From: Streptococcus sp. 29892
Lineage (GTDB): Bacteria; Bacillota; Bacilli; Lactobacillales; Streptococcaceae
Reading direction: 5' to 3'
Length of the DNA stretch: 64,000 nucleotides
NCBI RefSeq assembly: GCF_032594935.1
Contig: NZ_CP118734.1
Location: forward strand, 1,991,714-2,055,713
The notes under the pieces are model-generated. The model saw nothing but the letters and a program-made list of their open reading frames with translations, did no database searches and was not told the origin of the DNA. The translations under genes were made by a program, and so were the position numbers. Below, one piece after another: positions 55,760 to 63,798 of this stretch; positions within the stretch are counted from its first letter, which is position 1; the number at the start of each line of letters is the position of its first letter.

Positions 55760-57382
55760 ATGCTTACAGTATCTGATGTGTCGCTTCGCTTTAGCGACCG
55801 CAAATTATTTGATGATGTCAATATTAAATTTACAGCTGGAAACACCTACGGTTTAATTGGTGCCAACGGTGCTGGTAAATCTACATTCTTGAAAATCCTT
55901 GCAGGTGACATTGAGCCTTCAACAGGCCATATCTCCCTTGGACCAGACGAACGCCTTTCTGTGCTACGTCAGAACCATTTCGACTATGAAGATGAGCGCG
56001 TGATTGACGTCGTTATCATGGGGAATGAACAACTTTACAGCATTATGAAAGAAAAAGATGCCATCTACATGAAAGAAGATTTTTCTGATGAAGATGGTGT
56101 CCGTGCTGCTGAATTAGAAGGTGAATTTGCTGAACTTGGTGGCTGGGAAGCAGAAAGTGAAGCTTCACAATTGCTCCAAAACCTTAATATATCAGAAGAT
56201 CTCCACTACCAAAACATGAGCGAATTGACCAATGGTGAGAAGGTCAAAGTTCTCTTGGCCAAGGCCCTCTTTGGTAAACCTGATGTGCTTCTCTTGGACG
56301 AGCCGACCAACGGTTTGGATATTCAATCCATCAACTGGTTGGAAGATTTCCTGATTGACTTTGAAAATACAGTTATCGTCGTATCCCACGACCGCCACTT
56401 CCTAAACAAAGTATGTACCCACATGGCCGACCTTGACTTCGGTAAAATCAAGATTTTCGTTGGTAACTACGACTTCTGGAAACAATCCAGTGAATTGGCA
56501 GCTCGTTTGCAAGCAGACCGTAACGCAAAAGCAGAAGAAAAAATCAAGGAATTACAAGAATTCGTTGCCCGCTTCTCTGCCAATGCTTCAAAGTCTAAAC
56601 AAGCAACCTCTCGTAAAAAGATGTTGGATAAAATTGAGTTGGAAGAAATTATCCCTTCTAGCCGTAAATACCCATTTATCAACTTCAAATCTGAACGTGA
56701 AATCGGTAATGACCTCCTAACCGTTGAAAACTTGAAAGTTGTCATCGACGGTGAAACCATTTTGGATAATATCAGCTTTATCCTACGTCCAGGTGATAAG
56801 ACGGCCCTCATTGGCCAAAACGACATCCAAACAACTGCTCTGATTCGTGCCTTGATGGGTGATATCGAGTATGAAGGTACTGTCAAGTGGGGTGTCACTA
56901 CCAGTCAATCTTACCTACCAAAAGACAACAGCCGTGATTTTGACACCAACGAATCCATCCTAGACTGGCTCCGTCAATTTGCTAGCAAGGAAGAAGATGA
57001 TAATACCTTCTTGCGTGGTTTCTTGGGCCGTATGCTCTTCTCTGGCGATGAAGTGAACAAACCTGTCAATGTCTTGTCAGGGGGCGAAAAGGTGCGCGTG
57101 ATGTTATCTAAACTTATGCTCCTCAAATCCAATGTCTTGGTATTGGATGACCCGACCAACCACCTAGACTTGGAATCTATTTCCAGTCTAAACGATGGTT
57201 TGAAAGCCTTCAAAGAGTCCATCATCTTTGCTAGCCATGACCATGAATTTATTCAAACTTTAGCAAACCACATCATTGTTATCTCTAAAAATGGCGTGAT
57301 TGACCGCATTGACGAAACCTACGACGAATTCTTGGAAAATGCTGAAGTACAAGCAAAAGTACAAGAACTTTGGAAAGCATAA
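55760..57382 (+). CDS. ABC-F family ATPase (YkpA/YbiT-like)
   Basis: A 540-residue soluble protein with two ABC domains and no membrane segments. Proteins of this class act on the ribosome. Domain 1 has Walker A GANGAGKST (about 36-44), signature ELTNGEKVKVLLAK and Walker B LLLDEPTNGLD; the linker between the domains is basic and helical. In domain 2 the Walker A position reads GQNDIQTTAL without the usual Lys, while signature VLSGGEKVRVMLSK and Walker B VLVLDDPTNHLD are intact; this degenerate loop is typical of the YkpA-like subgroup. The ATG at 55760 follows AGAGGAG; the frame opens 20 codons earlier. Confidence 0.92.
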   Translation: MLTVSDVSLRFSDRKLFDDVNIKFTAGNTYGLIGANGAGKSTFLKILAGDIEPSTGHISLGPDERLSVLRQNHFDYEDERVIDVVIMGNEQLYSIMKEKDAIYMKEDFSDEDGVRAAELEGEFAELGGWEAESEASQLLQNLNISEDLHYQNMSELTNGEKVKVLLAKALFGKPDVLLLDEPTNGLDIQSINWLEDFLIDFENTVIVVSHDRHFLNKVCTHMADLDFGKIKIFVGNYDFWKQSSELAARLQADRNAKAEEKIKELQEFVARFSANASKSKQATSRKKMLDKIELEEIIPSSRKYPFINFKSEREIGNDLLTVENLKVVIDGETILDNISFILRPGDKTALIGQNDIQTTALIRALMGDIEYEGTVKWGVTTSQSYLPKDNSRDFDTNESILDWLRQFASKEEDDNTFLRGFLGRMLFSGDEVNKPVNVLSGGEKVRVMLSKLMLLKSNVLVLDDPTNHLDLESISSLNDGLKAFKESIIFASHDHEFIQTLANHIIVISKNGVIDRIDETYDEFLENAEVQAKVQELWKA

Positions 57383-57383
57383 T

Positions 57384-57410
57384 AAAAAGGCGATTTACTC
57401 GCCTTTTCTT
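57384..57410 (+). terminator. Terminator of the ABC-F gene
   Basis: AAAAGGCGA pairs with TCGCCTTTT over five bases, with a T-rich tail. The next gene begins only 9 bp later. Confidence 0.8.
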
Positions 57411-57418
57411 TTAAATCT

Positions 57419-59998
57419 ATGAAAAAAATATTTACAAAAAAATCTATCTATTACCTCCTATCTTTTTTGATTCCTCTAGGAATTATTTCCCTTGTCCTAG
57501 CTTTTCAAGGTATTTGGTGGGGAAGTGATACAACCATTTTGGCTAGCGATGGCTTCCATCAATATGTCATTTTTAATCAAACCTTACGCAATACTTTACA
57601 CGGTGATGGTTCTCTTTTTTATACCTTTACAAGTGGATTAGGCTTGAATTTCTATGCCTTATCTTCTTACTATCTAGGTTCCTTTCTATCACCTATTGTA
57701 TTCTTCTTTGATTTACAATCCATGCCAGATGCCCTCTATCTTGTCACTGTTGTCAAGTTTGGATTGATAGGTTTGTCAACCTATTTTAGCTTGAAAGGGA
57801 TACATAAAAAACTTGAACCTTCCTGGGCACTTCTTCTTTCCACTTCCTACTCATTGATGAGCTTTTCTACCAGTCAATTAGAAATCAATAGCTGGCTAGA
57901 TGTCTTCATCCTCATTCCTATTATCCTTCTAGGTTTGCATCGATTGATAGAAGGAAAAAATCAAGTCATTTACTATATAGCCTTGACTTGCTTGTTTGTT
58001 CAAAACTACTACTTTGGCTATATGGCTGCCATTTTTCTAGCACTGTGGGCACTTGTTCAATTATCTTGGTTGGAAAAAAACAGGATAAAAATATTTATAA
58101 ACTTTACAGTTGTGTCAATTTTATCAGCACTAACTAGTATGTTTATGCTACTTCCTACCTATCTAGATTTGAAAACGCACGGTGAAACCTTTACAAAGAT
58201 TGTCAATCTAAAAACGGAAGACTCCTGGTATTTGGATTTCTTTGCAAAGAATTTAGTCGGTAGTTTTGACACAACAAAATTTGGTTCCATTCCCATGATT
58301 TATGTAGGGTTATTGCCACTTTTATTGACTATCCTATTTTTTACTTTGAAAGACATAAGATGGCAGGTTAAGTTGTCCTATGGATTGTTGCTAATAACCA
58401 TCTTAGCCAGTTTCTATTTACAGCCTCTCAATCTATTCTGGCAGGGAATGCATGCTCCTAACATGTTTCTTTATCGTTATGCATGGGTCTTATCAACCAT
58501 CCTTATTTACCTAGCTGCAGAAACAATTATACGATTAAAGCAAGTTTCTATTAAAAGCCTCTATGGAAGCATCTCGGTTATATTACTAGGTTTTCTACTA
58601 ACTTATCTATTTAAGCAGAACTATGAATTCTTACAAGATGTAAACTTTCTATTGACAGTTGAATTTCTAATTCTTTACATTGTCCTATTTTGGCTCCTTT
58701 TGCATCGAAAGCTATCTGCTAAATGGATTGCTACTATTTTTCTATTCTTTGGATTATTTGAAATCGGTATCCATACTCACTATCAAGTACAGGGATTATC
58801 TGAGGAATGGCATTTTCCAAGTCGTTCAAACTATGAAGAAAAATTGACAGATATTGACAAGCTTGTCAAGTCAGCAAAGTCTGATAATACTGCTTTCTAT
58901 AGGACTGAAAGATTGTTACCTCAAACAGGCAATGATAGTATGAAGTACAACTACAATGGTATTTCTCAATTCTCTTCTATTCGCAATAGAGCTTCTAGCT
59001 CTGTCCTTGATAAATTAGGTTTTCGTTCAGATGGGACCAATCTTAACCTCCGCTATCAAAATAATACCATCATTGCTGATAGTCTATTTGGCATAAAATA
59101 CAATCTAGCAACTCTTGATCCAAATAAATTTGGTTTTTCACTTTATCAAAGTAGTGATAAAATGAACTTGTATGAAAATAGTTTTAATCAAGGTCTGGCT
59201 ATTCTCACCAATCAAGTTTACAAGGATGTAAAGTTTACAAACCTCACACTTGATAATCAAACAAATTTCCTCAATCAGCTATCTGGTGTAAACCATAAAT
59301 ATTACTACAGCATTCCAATCACTTCATCTCAATATGCGACTGAATTAGGAAATCGTATCACTGTTAATAAAGCAAATGAGGAAACGAGTGCTAAAGTTAG
59401 TTATACATTAACAGTGCCTGCAAATAGTCAAGTCTATCTTAATTTACCAAAAATAACGTTTTCAAATGAGAACCATAAGAAAGTTGTCATCTCTGTCAAC
59501 AATCAGTCAACTGAGTTTACATTAGATAATGCTTTTTCGTTCTTTAATGTTGGTGATTTCCCTGAAGAACAGGTAGTAAAGGTTGACATTCACTTTCCTG
59601 AAAATAATCAAGTTTCCTTCGATAAACCTCAATTCTACCGTCTAGATCTAATCGCATTCCAAGATGCTGTATCTATTCTAAAAGAAAAAAATAGTGTTAC
59701 AAAAACTGAAGGAAACACGGTCACTATTGACTTTGAAACAGAAAATGAAGCTTCTCTTCTTTTAACCCTACCCTACGATAAAGGATGGTCTGCAACAATT
59801 GATGGGGAACCAGTAAGTATTCAAAAAGCACAAAGTGGTTTTATGAAAGTTGATGTCAAGCCTGGGCAATCACAAGTAATTCTTACCTTTACACCTCAAG
59901 GTTTTTACTTAGGTTTAATAATCTCATTCTCCGCCCTTGGCCTGTTTATTAGCTACCAAATCTTTCGAAATAAGTACAATAAAAACCTCCCAGTATAG
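57419..59998 (+). CDS. YfhO family membrane protein
   Basis: An 859-residue integral membrane protein of the YfhO family, whose Bacillus and Listeria members glycosylate lipoteichoic acid; the fold is of the GT-C type. About 12-14 hydrophobic segments lie in residues 10-460 and at the very C terminus (about 828-850); the region of about 470-825 is a large outer domain with PYDKGWSATIDGEPV near its end. The early loop STILASDGFHQYV contains the conserved acidic pair region. No Shine-Dalgarno sequence is seen before the ATG, which is close to the upstream terminator. Confidence 0.88.
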   Translation: MKKIFTKKSIYYLLSFLIPLGIISLVLAFQGIWWGSDTTILASDGFHQYVIFNQTLRNTLHGDGSLFYTFTSGLGLNFYALSSYYLGSFLSPIVFFFDLQSMPDALYLVTVVKFGLIGLSTYFSLKGIHKKLEPSWALLLSTSYSLMSFSTSQLEINSWLDVFILIPIILLGLHRLIEGKNQVIYYIALTCLFVQNYYFGYMAAIFLALWALVQLSWLEKNRIKIFINFTVVSILSALTSMFMLLPTYLDLKTHGETFTKIVNLKTEDSWYLDFFAKNLVGSFDTTKFGSIPMIYVGLLPLLLTILFFTLKDIRWQVKLSYGLLLITILASFYLQPLNLFWQGMHAPNMFLYRYAWVLSTILIYLAAETIIRLKQVSIKSLYGSISVILLGFLLTYLFKQNYEFLQDVNFLLTVEFLILYIVLFWLLLHRKLSAKWIATIFLFFGLFEIGIHTHYQVQGLSEEWHFPSRSNYEEKLTDIDKLVKSAKSDNTAFYRTERLLPQTGNDSMKYNYNGISQFSSIRNRASSSVLDKLGFRSDGTNLNLRYQNNTIIADSLFGIKYNLATLDPNKFGFSLYQSSDKMNLYENSFNQGLAILTNQVYKDVKFTNLTLDNQTNFLNQLSGVNHKYYYSIPITSSQYATELGNRITVNKANEETSAKVSYTLTVPANSQVYLNLPKITFSNENHKKVVISVNNQSTEFTLDNAFSFFNVGDFPEEQVVKVDIHFPENNQVSFDKPQFYRLDLIAFQDAVSILKEKNSVTKTEGNTVTIDFETENEASLLLTLPYDKGWSATIDGEPVSIQKAQSGFMKVDVKPGQSQVILTFTPQGFYLGLIISFSALGLFISYQIFRNKYNKNLPV

Positions 59999-60018
59999 AT
60001 AGATTACTGAGAGGTTTT
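59982..60018 (+). terminator. Terminator of the yfhO-type gene
   Basis: AAAACCTC with CAGTA pairs with TACTG and GAGGTTTT across a nine-base loop, followed by a T-rich tail; it overlaps the last codons. Confidence 0.8.
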
Positions 60019-60083
60019 CATTTACTATAAATTTTTTAAAAAAATAAAACCTTGATTTCTCAAAGTTTCCTAGTCTTTATTTA

Positions 60084-60156
60084 CTCCGCCAACAGGGCTC
60101 GAACCTGTGACATCATGATTAACAGTCATGCGCTCTACCGACTGAGCTATGGCGGA
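60084..60156 (-). tRNA. tRNA-Asn (GTT)
   Basis: 73 nt on the minus strand. The acceptor stem TCCGCCA/TGGCGGA, D-arm AGCTCAGTCGGTAGAGC, anticodon GTT in the loop CTGTTAA and T-arm GGTTCGAGCC are all present. CCA is not encoded. It is cotranscribed with tRNA-Glu 5 bp upstream. Confidence 0.97.
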
Positions 60157-60161
60157 AAGAA

Positions 60162-60233
60162 TAGTCCGTACGGGATTCGAACCCGTGTTACCGCCGTGAA
60201 AAGGCGGTGTCTTAACCCCTTGACCAACGGACC
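60162..60233 (-). tRNA. tRNA-Glu (TTC)
   Basis: 72 nt on the minus strand, beginning GGTCCGT with a matching 3' arm ACGGACT; anticodon TTC in CCTTTTCAC; T-loop GGTTCGAATCC. First of the two-gene tRNA unit with a strong promoter just upstream. Confidence 0.97.
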
Positions 60234-60253
60234 ATTTTTTCAGAACAATAACT

Positions 60254-60282
60254 AGTATAATACACCGATAATTTTTTGTCAA
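60254..60282 (-). promoter_or_regulatory. Promoter of the tRNA-Glu/tRNA-Asn unit
   Basis: On the minus strand TTGACA (60282-60277), 17-bp spacer, TATACT (60259-60254). Confidence 0.85.
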
Positions 60283-60307
60283 TAGTTTTTTAAAAATTTT
60301 TGCACTA

Positions 60308-60336
60308 TTGACAGAGTTAATCGTTTAATGTACAAT
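60308..60336 (+). promoter_or_regulatory. tRNA-Arg promoter
   Basis: TTGACA, 17-bp spacer, TACAAT on the plus strand, about 11 bp before the tRNA. Confidence 0.8.
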
Positions 60337-60347
60337 TAAATAGTTAG

Positions 60348-60421
60348 GGTTCCATAGCTCAGCTGGATAGAGCATTCGCCTTCTAAGCGAACGGTCGCAG
60401 GTTCGAATCCTGCTGGAATCA
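60348..60421 (+). tRNA. tRNA-Arg (TCT)
   Basis: 74 nt on the plus strand: acceptor GGTTCCA/TGGAATC, D-arm AGCTCAGCTGGATAGAGC, anticodon TCT in CTTCTAA, T-arm GGTTCGAATCC. CCA is not encoded. It has its own promoter and terminator. Confidence 0.97.
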
Positions 60422-60425
60422 TCTT

Positions 60426-60451
60426 GGCCTATCGTGAGATAGGTCTTTTTT
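60426..60451 (+). terminator. Terminator of tRNA-Arg
   Basis: GGCCTATC pairs with GATAGGTC (one G-U) over the loop GTGA, followed by seven T. It overlaps the 3' end of the convergent DUF1275 gene. Confidence 0.85.
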
Positions 60452-61103
60452 CTTGCCATAATTGATAGTTGATATAGAGGACTGGTAGGAGAATGCCGAT
60501 TAAAGCATATTCTTTAAACTGAAATGATAGCTGCGTTGCACTTATAACACCAAGCATAAAACCAATAATCGTAAGTAAAATATTTCTTCCTGTCTTTTTC
60601 AGCTCTGCATCCTGTTCAATCATGCCTTTAAACCATAGATAGGCTGCATTCTTTACATTTCCAGTCATCATGACATTGGCATAGGGAGCACCTCTCAACC
60701 TTCTAAAGGTTTCTACCTGAATAGAGGCTACAAAAGCCAAACTAGCTATGGTGAAAGAAGCAGGCATAAGAGGAGATAAAAAAATTGTCAAAAGAATGCA
60801 AATTAGCATAATCAAGCTACTACCAAAGTGCCAGGACCAAGATTGTTTTTCAAAATACCTTCTAGCTAAGTAAGTGAAAAATTGACCAAATACAAAAAAT
60901 AGAATTGGAATACAAAAGTTTGCTACCTGAACAAAATCCCCCTTGGCCATATAGTAGGCAAGAGAAATCACATTGCCAGATTGTACACCAGCAAAACGAC
61001 CACCTTGGGTCACGTAGGTAAAGGCATTGAGATAACCACTAATAAAGGTCAAGCAACAAGCTACCCGCAAGCCTTCAAAAACACGATAATCTTTCTGCTT
61101 CAT
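60429..61103 (-). CDS. DUF1275 (YoaK family) membrane protein
   Basis: A 224-residue integral membrane protein of the DUF1275/YoaK family with about six hydrophobic segments and the conserved LNAFTYVTQGGRFAGVQSGN block (about 21-42) and NVMMTGNVKNAAYL near the middle. Function is unknown. The ATG at 61103 is used since AAGGAG lies six bases before it; a parS site is a few bases further upstream, between this gene and rlmH. Confidence 0.88.
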   Translation of the reverse strand: MKQKDYRVFEGLRVACCLTFISGYLNAFTYVTQGGRFAGVQSGNVISLAYYMAKGDFVQVANFCIPILFFVFGQFFTYLARRYFEKQSWSWHFGSSLIMLICILLTIFLSPLMPASFTIASLAFVASIQVETFRRLRGAPYANVMMTGNVKNAAYLWFKGMIEQDAELKKTGRNILLTIIGFMLGVISATQLSFQFKEYALIGILLPVLYINYQLWQEKRPISR

Positions 61104-61113
61104 TCTAACTCCT

Positions 61114-61129
61114 TGTTTCACGTGAAACT
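61114..61129. promoter_or_regulatory. parS site between the DUF1275 gene and rlmH
   Basis: TGTTTCACGTGAAACT matches the Firmicute parS consensus at 15 of 16 positions, about 2.9 kb from the dnaA end of the window. Confidence 0.85.
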
Positions 61130-61607
61130 ATTTATGGTAGGGACTGCCTTGTTGAATCATAAAGGCGCGATAAATTTGCTCGATAAGAACCAATTTCATT
61201 AGTTGGTGAGGGAGGGTCAATTGTCCAAAACTCATCAGTAAATTGGCTCTTTTTTTCACTTGTGGATCCAATCCAAGACTTCCACCGATAATAAAAGTAA
61301 TATCAGAATAGCCACTCACTGTAATGTCAGCTAGTTTCTTGCTAAATTCTTCAGAGGGAAACTGCTTTCCTTCAATGGCCAGAGCGATGACATAATCTCT
61401 TTCACCAATTTTAGCCATAATTCGCTCAGCTTCCTTTTTCAATATCTGCTCATTTTCTGCCTGACTAGCCTTATCTGGCGTCTTCTCGTCAGCCAGTTCA
61501 ATCAGTTCCAACTTTGTAAAACGACCTAAACGTTTACTATATTCAGCAATACCATCTTTAAGGTATTTTTCTTTCAATTTTCCAACGGTTATCAATTTTA
61601 TTTTCAT
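61128..61607 (-). CDS. rlmH: 23S rRNA pseudouridine1915 N3-methyltransferase RlmH
   Basis: SPOUT methyltransferase, 159 residues, that methylates pseudouridine 1915 in helix 69 of 23S rRNA. Conserved blocks are [16 protein letters not shown] at the start, the knot region [10 protein letters not shown] and the C-terminal [17 protein letters not shown]. The gene is divergent from htrA and near the origin, as in many streptococci and other Firmicutes. Confidence 0.97.
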   Translation of the reverse strand: MKIKLITVGKLKEKYLKDGIAEYSKRLGRFTKLELIELADEKTPDKASQAENEQILKKEAERIMAKIGERDYVIALAIEGKQFPSEEFSKKLADITVSGYSDITFIIGGSLGLDPQVKKRANLLMSFGQLTLPHQLMKLVLIEQIYRAFMIQQGSPYHK

Positions 61608-61621
61608 AAAAATATTGTAAC

Positions 61622-61718
61622 ATATCCACAGGTTTCTGCTAGTAGATAATCCGAAAAAATCTCAAAATTTCAAAGCAAATTCACATTATTCACATAGTTA
61701 TCCACAGGTTGTGGATTG
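61622..61718. promoter_or_regulatory. DnaA-box-like cluster between rlmH and htrA
   Basis: ATATCCACA (61622-61630), a perfect TTATCCACA (61698-61706) and TGTGGATTG (61710-61718, reverse orientation). Confidence 0.55.
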
Positions 61719-61747
61719 ATTTTTGAAAACTTTAAGCTATAATTAAG
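61716..61747 (+). promoter_or_regulatory. htrA promoter with CiaR-type repeat
   Basis: TTGATT, 16-bp spacer, TATAAT (61738-61743). The repeat TTTAAG-CTATA-ATTAAG (61731-61747) fits the CiaR box (TTTAAG-N5-TTTAAG) known at pneumococcal htrA and spans the -10. Confidence 0.7.
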
Positions 61748-61798
61748 AAAGCAAGAGTAATCTTAAGGAAAATGTAAGAAAGGAAAAGGATCCTCTAT

Positions 61799-62974
61799 AT
61801 GAAAAAATATTTGAAATTCGCTATTCTATTTGTAGTTGGTTTTGTGGGCGGATTAGCTGGTGCATTGACAGCCCCCCTATTTCAACCTCAAGTCCAGCAA
61901 GCTAGCTCAGCTATTACTAGCGTCAGCAATGTCCAATATGATAATGAAACATCGACAACCAAAGCTGTCGAAAAAGTACAGAACGCTGTGGTTTCCGTGA
62001 TTAACTATCAAACTGCAGCAAGTAATAGCCTGAGCGCTATTTTTGGAAATATTGCCAGTTCCGACGAATTAGCAGTAGCTGGTGAGGGATCTGGGGTTAT
62101 ATATAAGAAAGATGGTAATAATGCCTATATCGTAACCAATACCCACGTAATCAATAATGCTGAAAAAATTGATATCCTTCTAGCTTCTGGAGAGAAAGTA
62201 GCTGGGGAATTAGTGGGTGCTGACACCTACTCTGACATAGCTGTTATCAAAATCACTGCAGACAAGGTGACAGCAGTAGCTGAATTTGCGGACTCAGACA
62301 CCATTAAGGTTGGTGAAACAGCTATTGCAATCGGTAGTCCTCTAGGGAGTGTTTACGCAAATACCGTCACACAGGGGATTATCTCCAGCCTCAGTCGTAC
62401 TGTCACCTCTCAGTCTGAAGATGGGCAAACCATTTCAACCAATGCTATTCAAACAGATACAGCTATTAACCCAGGTAACTCTGGTGGACCACTCATCAAT
62501 ATTCAAGGTCAAGTGATCGGAATTACTTCTAGCAAAATTTCCTCCAGTTCTTTGACTAGTTCTGGTGTTACAGTTGAAGGTATGGGATTTGCAATTCCTT
62601 CCAACGATGCGGTGGCCATTATCAATCAACTGGAAACAGATGGTAAGGTCAGTCGACCTGCTCTGGGTGTTCACATGGTTAACTTGACAGATTTGTCAAC
62701 TAGTCAACTTGAAAAAGCAGGACTTTCCAACACTGAATTAACATCTGGTGTTATCGTTGTTTCTACACAAGCAGGCCTACCAGCAGATGGAAAATTTGAA
62801 ACCTATGATGTTATTACTGAAATTGACGGGGATGTCATCGAAAATAAAAGTGATCTACAGAGTGCGCTTTATAAGCACCAAATTGGAGATAGCATAAGCA
62901 TCACCTATTATAGAAACAATAAGAAAGAAACTGTTGACATCAAGTTGACACACTCTACCGAACAACTTCAATAA
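61799..62974 (+). CDS. htrA: HtrA/DegP-type surface serine protease
   Basis: Quality-control protease anchored by an N-terminal membrane segment (about 6-28). The 391 residues carry a trypsin-like domain with His in TNTHVINNA (about 117), Asp in DTYSDIAVI (about 147) and Ser in PGNSGGP (about 229), and one PDZ domain (about 285-385). In pneumococcus it acts in stress resistance, competence control and virulence and belongs to the CiaRH regulon; the CiaR-type site here supports the same control. It sits between rlmH and parB near the origin, the usual streptococcal order. Confidence 0.97.
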   Translation: MKKYLKFAILFVVGFVGGLAGALTAPLFQPQVQQASSAITSVSNVQYDNETSTTKAVEKVQNAVVSVINYQTAASNSLSAIFGNIASSDELAVAGEGSGVIYKKDGNNAYIVTNTHVINNAEKIDILLASGEKVAGELVGADTYSDIAVIKITADKVTAVAEFADSDTIKVGETAIAIGSPLGSVYANTVTQGIISSLSRTVTSQSEDGQTISTNAIQTDTAINPGNSGGPLINIQGQVIGITSSKISSSSLTSSGVTVEGMGFAIPSNDAVAIINQLETDGKVSRPALGVHMVNLTDLSTSQLEKAGLSNTELTSGVIVVSTQAGLPADGKFETYDVITEIDGDVIENKSDLQSALYKHQIGDSISITYYRNNKKETVDIKLTHSTEQLQ

Positions 62975-62990
62975 TAGTAGTATCTAAACT

Positions 62991-63024
62991 AGACTTTACA
63001 TGATTGTAAAGTCTGTTTTTTTTT
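62991..63024 (+). terminator. Terminator of htrA
   Basis: AGACTTTAC pairs with GTAAAGTCT over six bases, followed by GTTTTTTTTT. The parB start is 16 bp after its T-run. Confidence 0.85.
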
Positions 63025-63032
63025 GCTAAAAT
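63004..63032 (+). promoter_or_regulatory. Probable parB promoter inside the htrA terminator
   Basis: TTGTAA (63004-63009), 17-bp spacer, TAAAAT (63027-63032) with the TG extension (TGCTAAAAT). Transcription would begin near 63039-63040. Confidence 0.55.
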
Positions 63033-63039
63033 GAACATT

Positions 63040-63798
63040 ATGGAAGAACTACGTACTATCAATATTTCAGATATTCAGCCAAATCCTTACCAACCAAGAA
63101 TACATTTTGACCAAAATAAGCTAGAAGAATTAGCTCAGTCTATAAAAGAAAACGGATTGATCCAACCAATCATTGTAAGAAAGTCGTCCATTATTGGTTA
63201 TGAACTATTAGCAGGTGAGAGAAGATGGAGAGCTAGTCAATTAGCTGGATTAACAGCAATTCCCGCTATCGTCAAAGAATTGAGTGATGATGATTTGCTC
63301 TATCAGGCAATCATTGAAAATTTACAGCGTTCAGATTTAAATCCTATCGAAGAAGCAACATCCTATCAAAAACTACTCAGCAAGGGATTGAAGCATGATG
63401 AAATTGCTCAAATCATGGGAAAATCAAGACCTTATATCAGTAACTTACTACGTTTATTAAATCTTTCTAAAGAAACACAGCAAGCAATAAAAGAAGGAAA
63501 AATTTCGCAAGGCCACGCGCGTCAGTTAGTTGCATTTTCAGAAGTAAAGCAAGCTACTTGGGTTCAGGAAATCATCGAAAAAGATCTAAGTGTGCGGGCT
63601 CTTGAAAAAATTCTATCCAAGAAGAAAAAAATAAAGACACAACCAAAAAATCAATTTCTCAAGGAGCAAGAAGACTTACTGACCAGACTACTGGGAACCT
63701 CTACAAAAATTCTTCAGAAAAAAAATGGCAATGGAGAAATTCGAATCAGCTTTAATAGCCTTGAAGAATTTGAGCGAATTATCAACAATTTAAAATAA
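63040..63798 (+). CDS. parB: Chromosome partitioning protein ParB (Spo0J)
   Basis: CTP-dependent DNA clamp that loads at parS sites and recruits SMC to segregate origins. The 252 residues show the N-terminal CTP-binding region (DIQPNPYQPR, GLIQPIIVR and the GERRWRAS motif, about 72-79), the helix-turn-helix (about 118-150, GLKHDEIAQIMGKSRPYISN) and a C-terminal dimerisation domain. No ParA gene is present, as usual in streptococci. ATG at 63040 fits the family start; an ATG three codons earlier exists. There is no Shine-Dalgarno sequence. Confidence 0.95.
   Translation: MEELRTINISDIQPNPYQPRIHFDQNKLEELAQSIKENGLIQPIIVRKSSIIGYELLAGERRWRASQLAGLTAIPAIVKELSDDDLLYQAIIENLQRSDLNPIEEATSYQKLLSKGLKHDEIAQIMGKSRPYISNLLRLLNLSKETQQAIKEGKISQGHARQLVAFSEVKQATWVQEIIEKDLSVRALEKILSKKKKIKTQPKNQFLKEQEDLLTRLLGTSTKILQKKNGNGEIRISFNSLEEFERIINNLK

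Noticed and set aside
56700..57250. Loss-of-function mutation in the second Walker A of the ABC-F protein
   Set aside because: The missing Lys is a known trait of YkpA-like ABC-F proteins and the rest of the domain is intact, so it is not evidence of decay.
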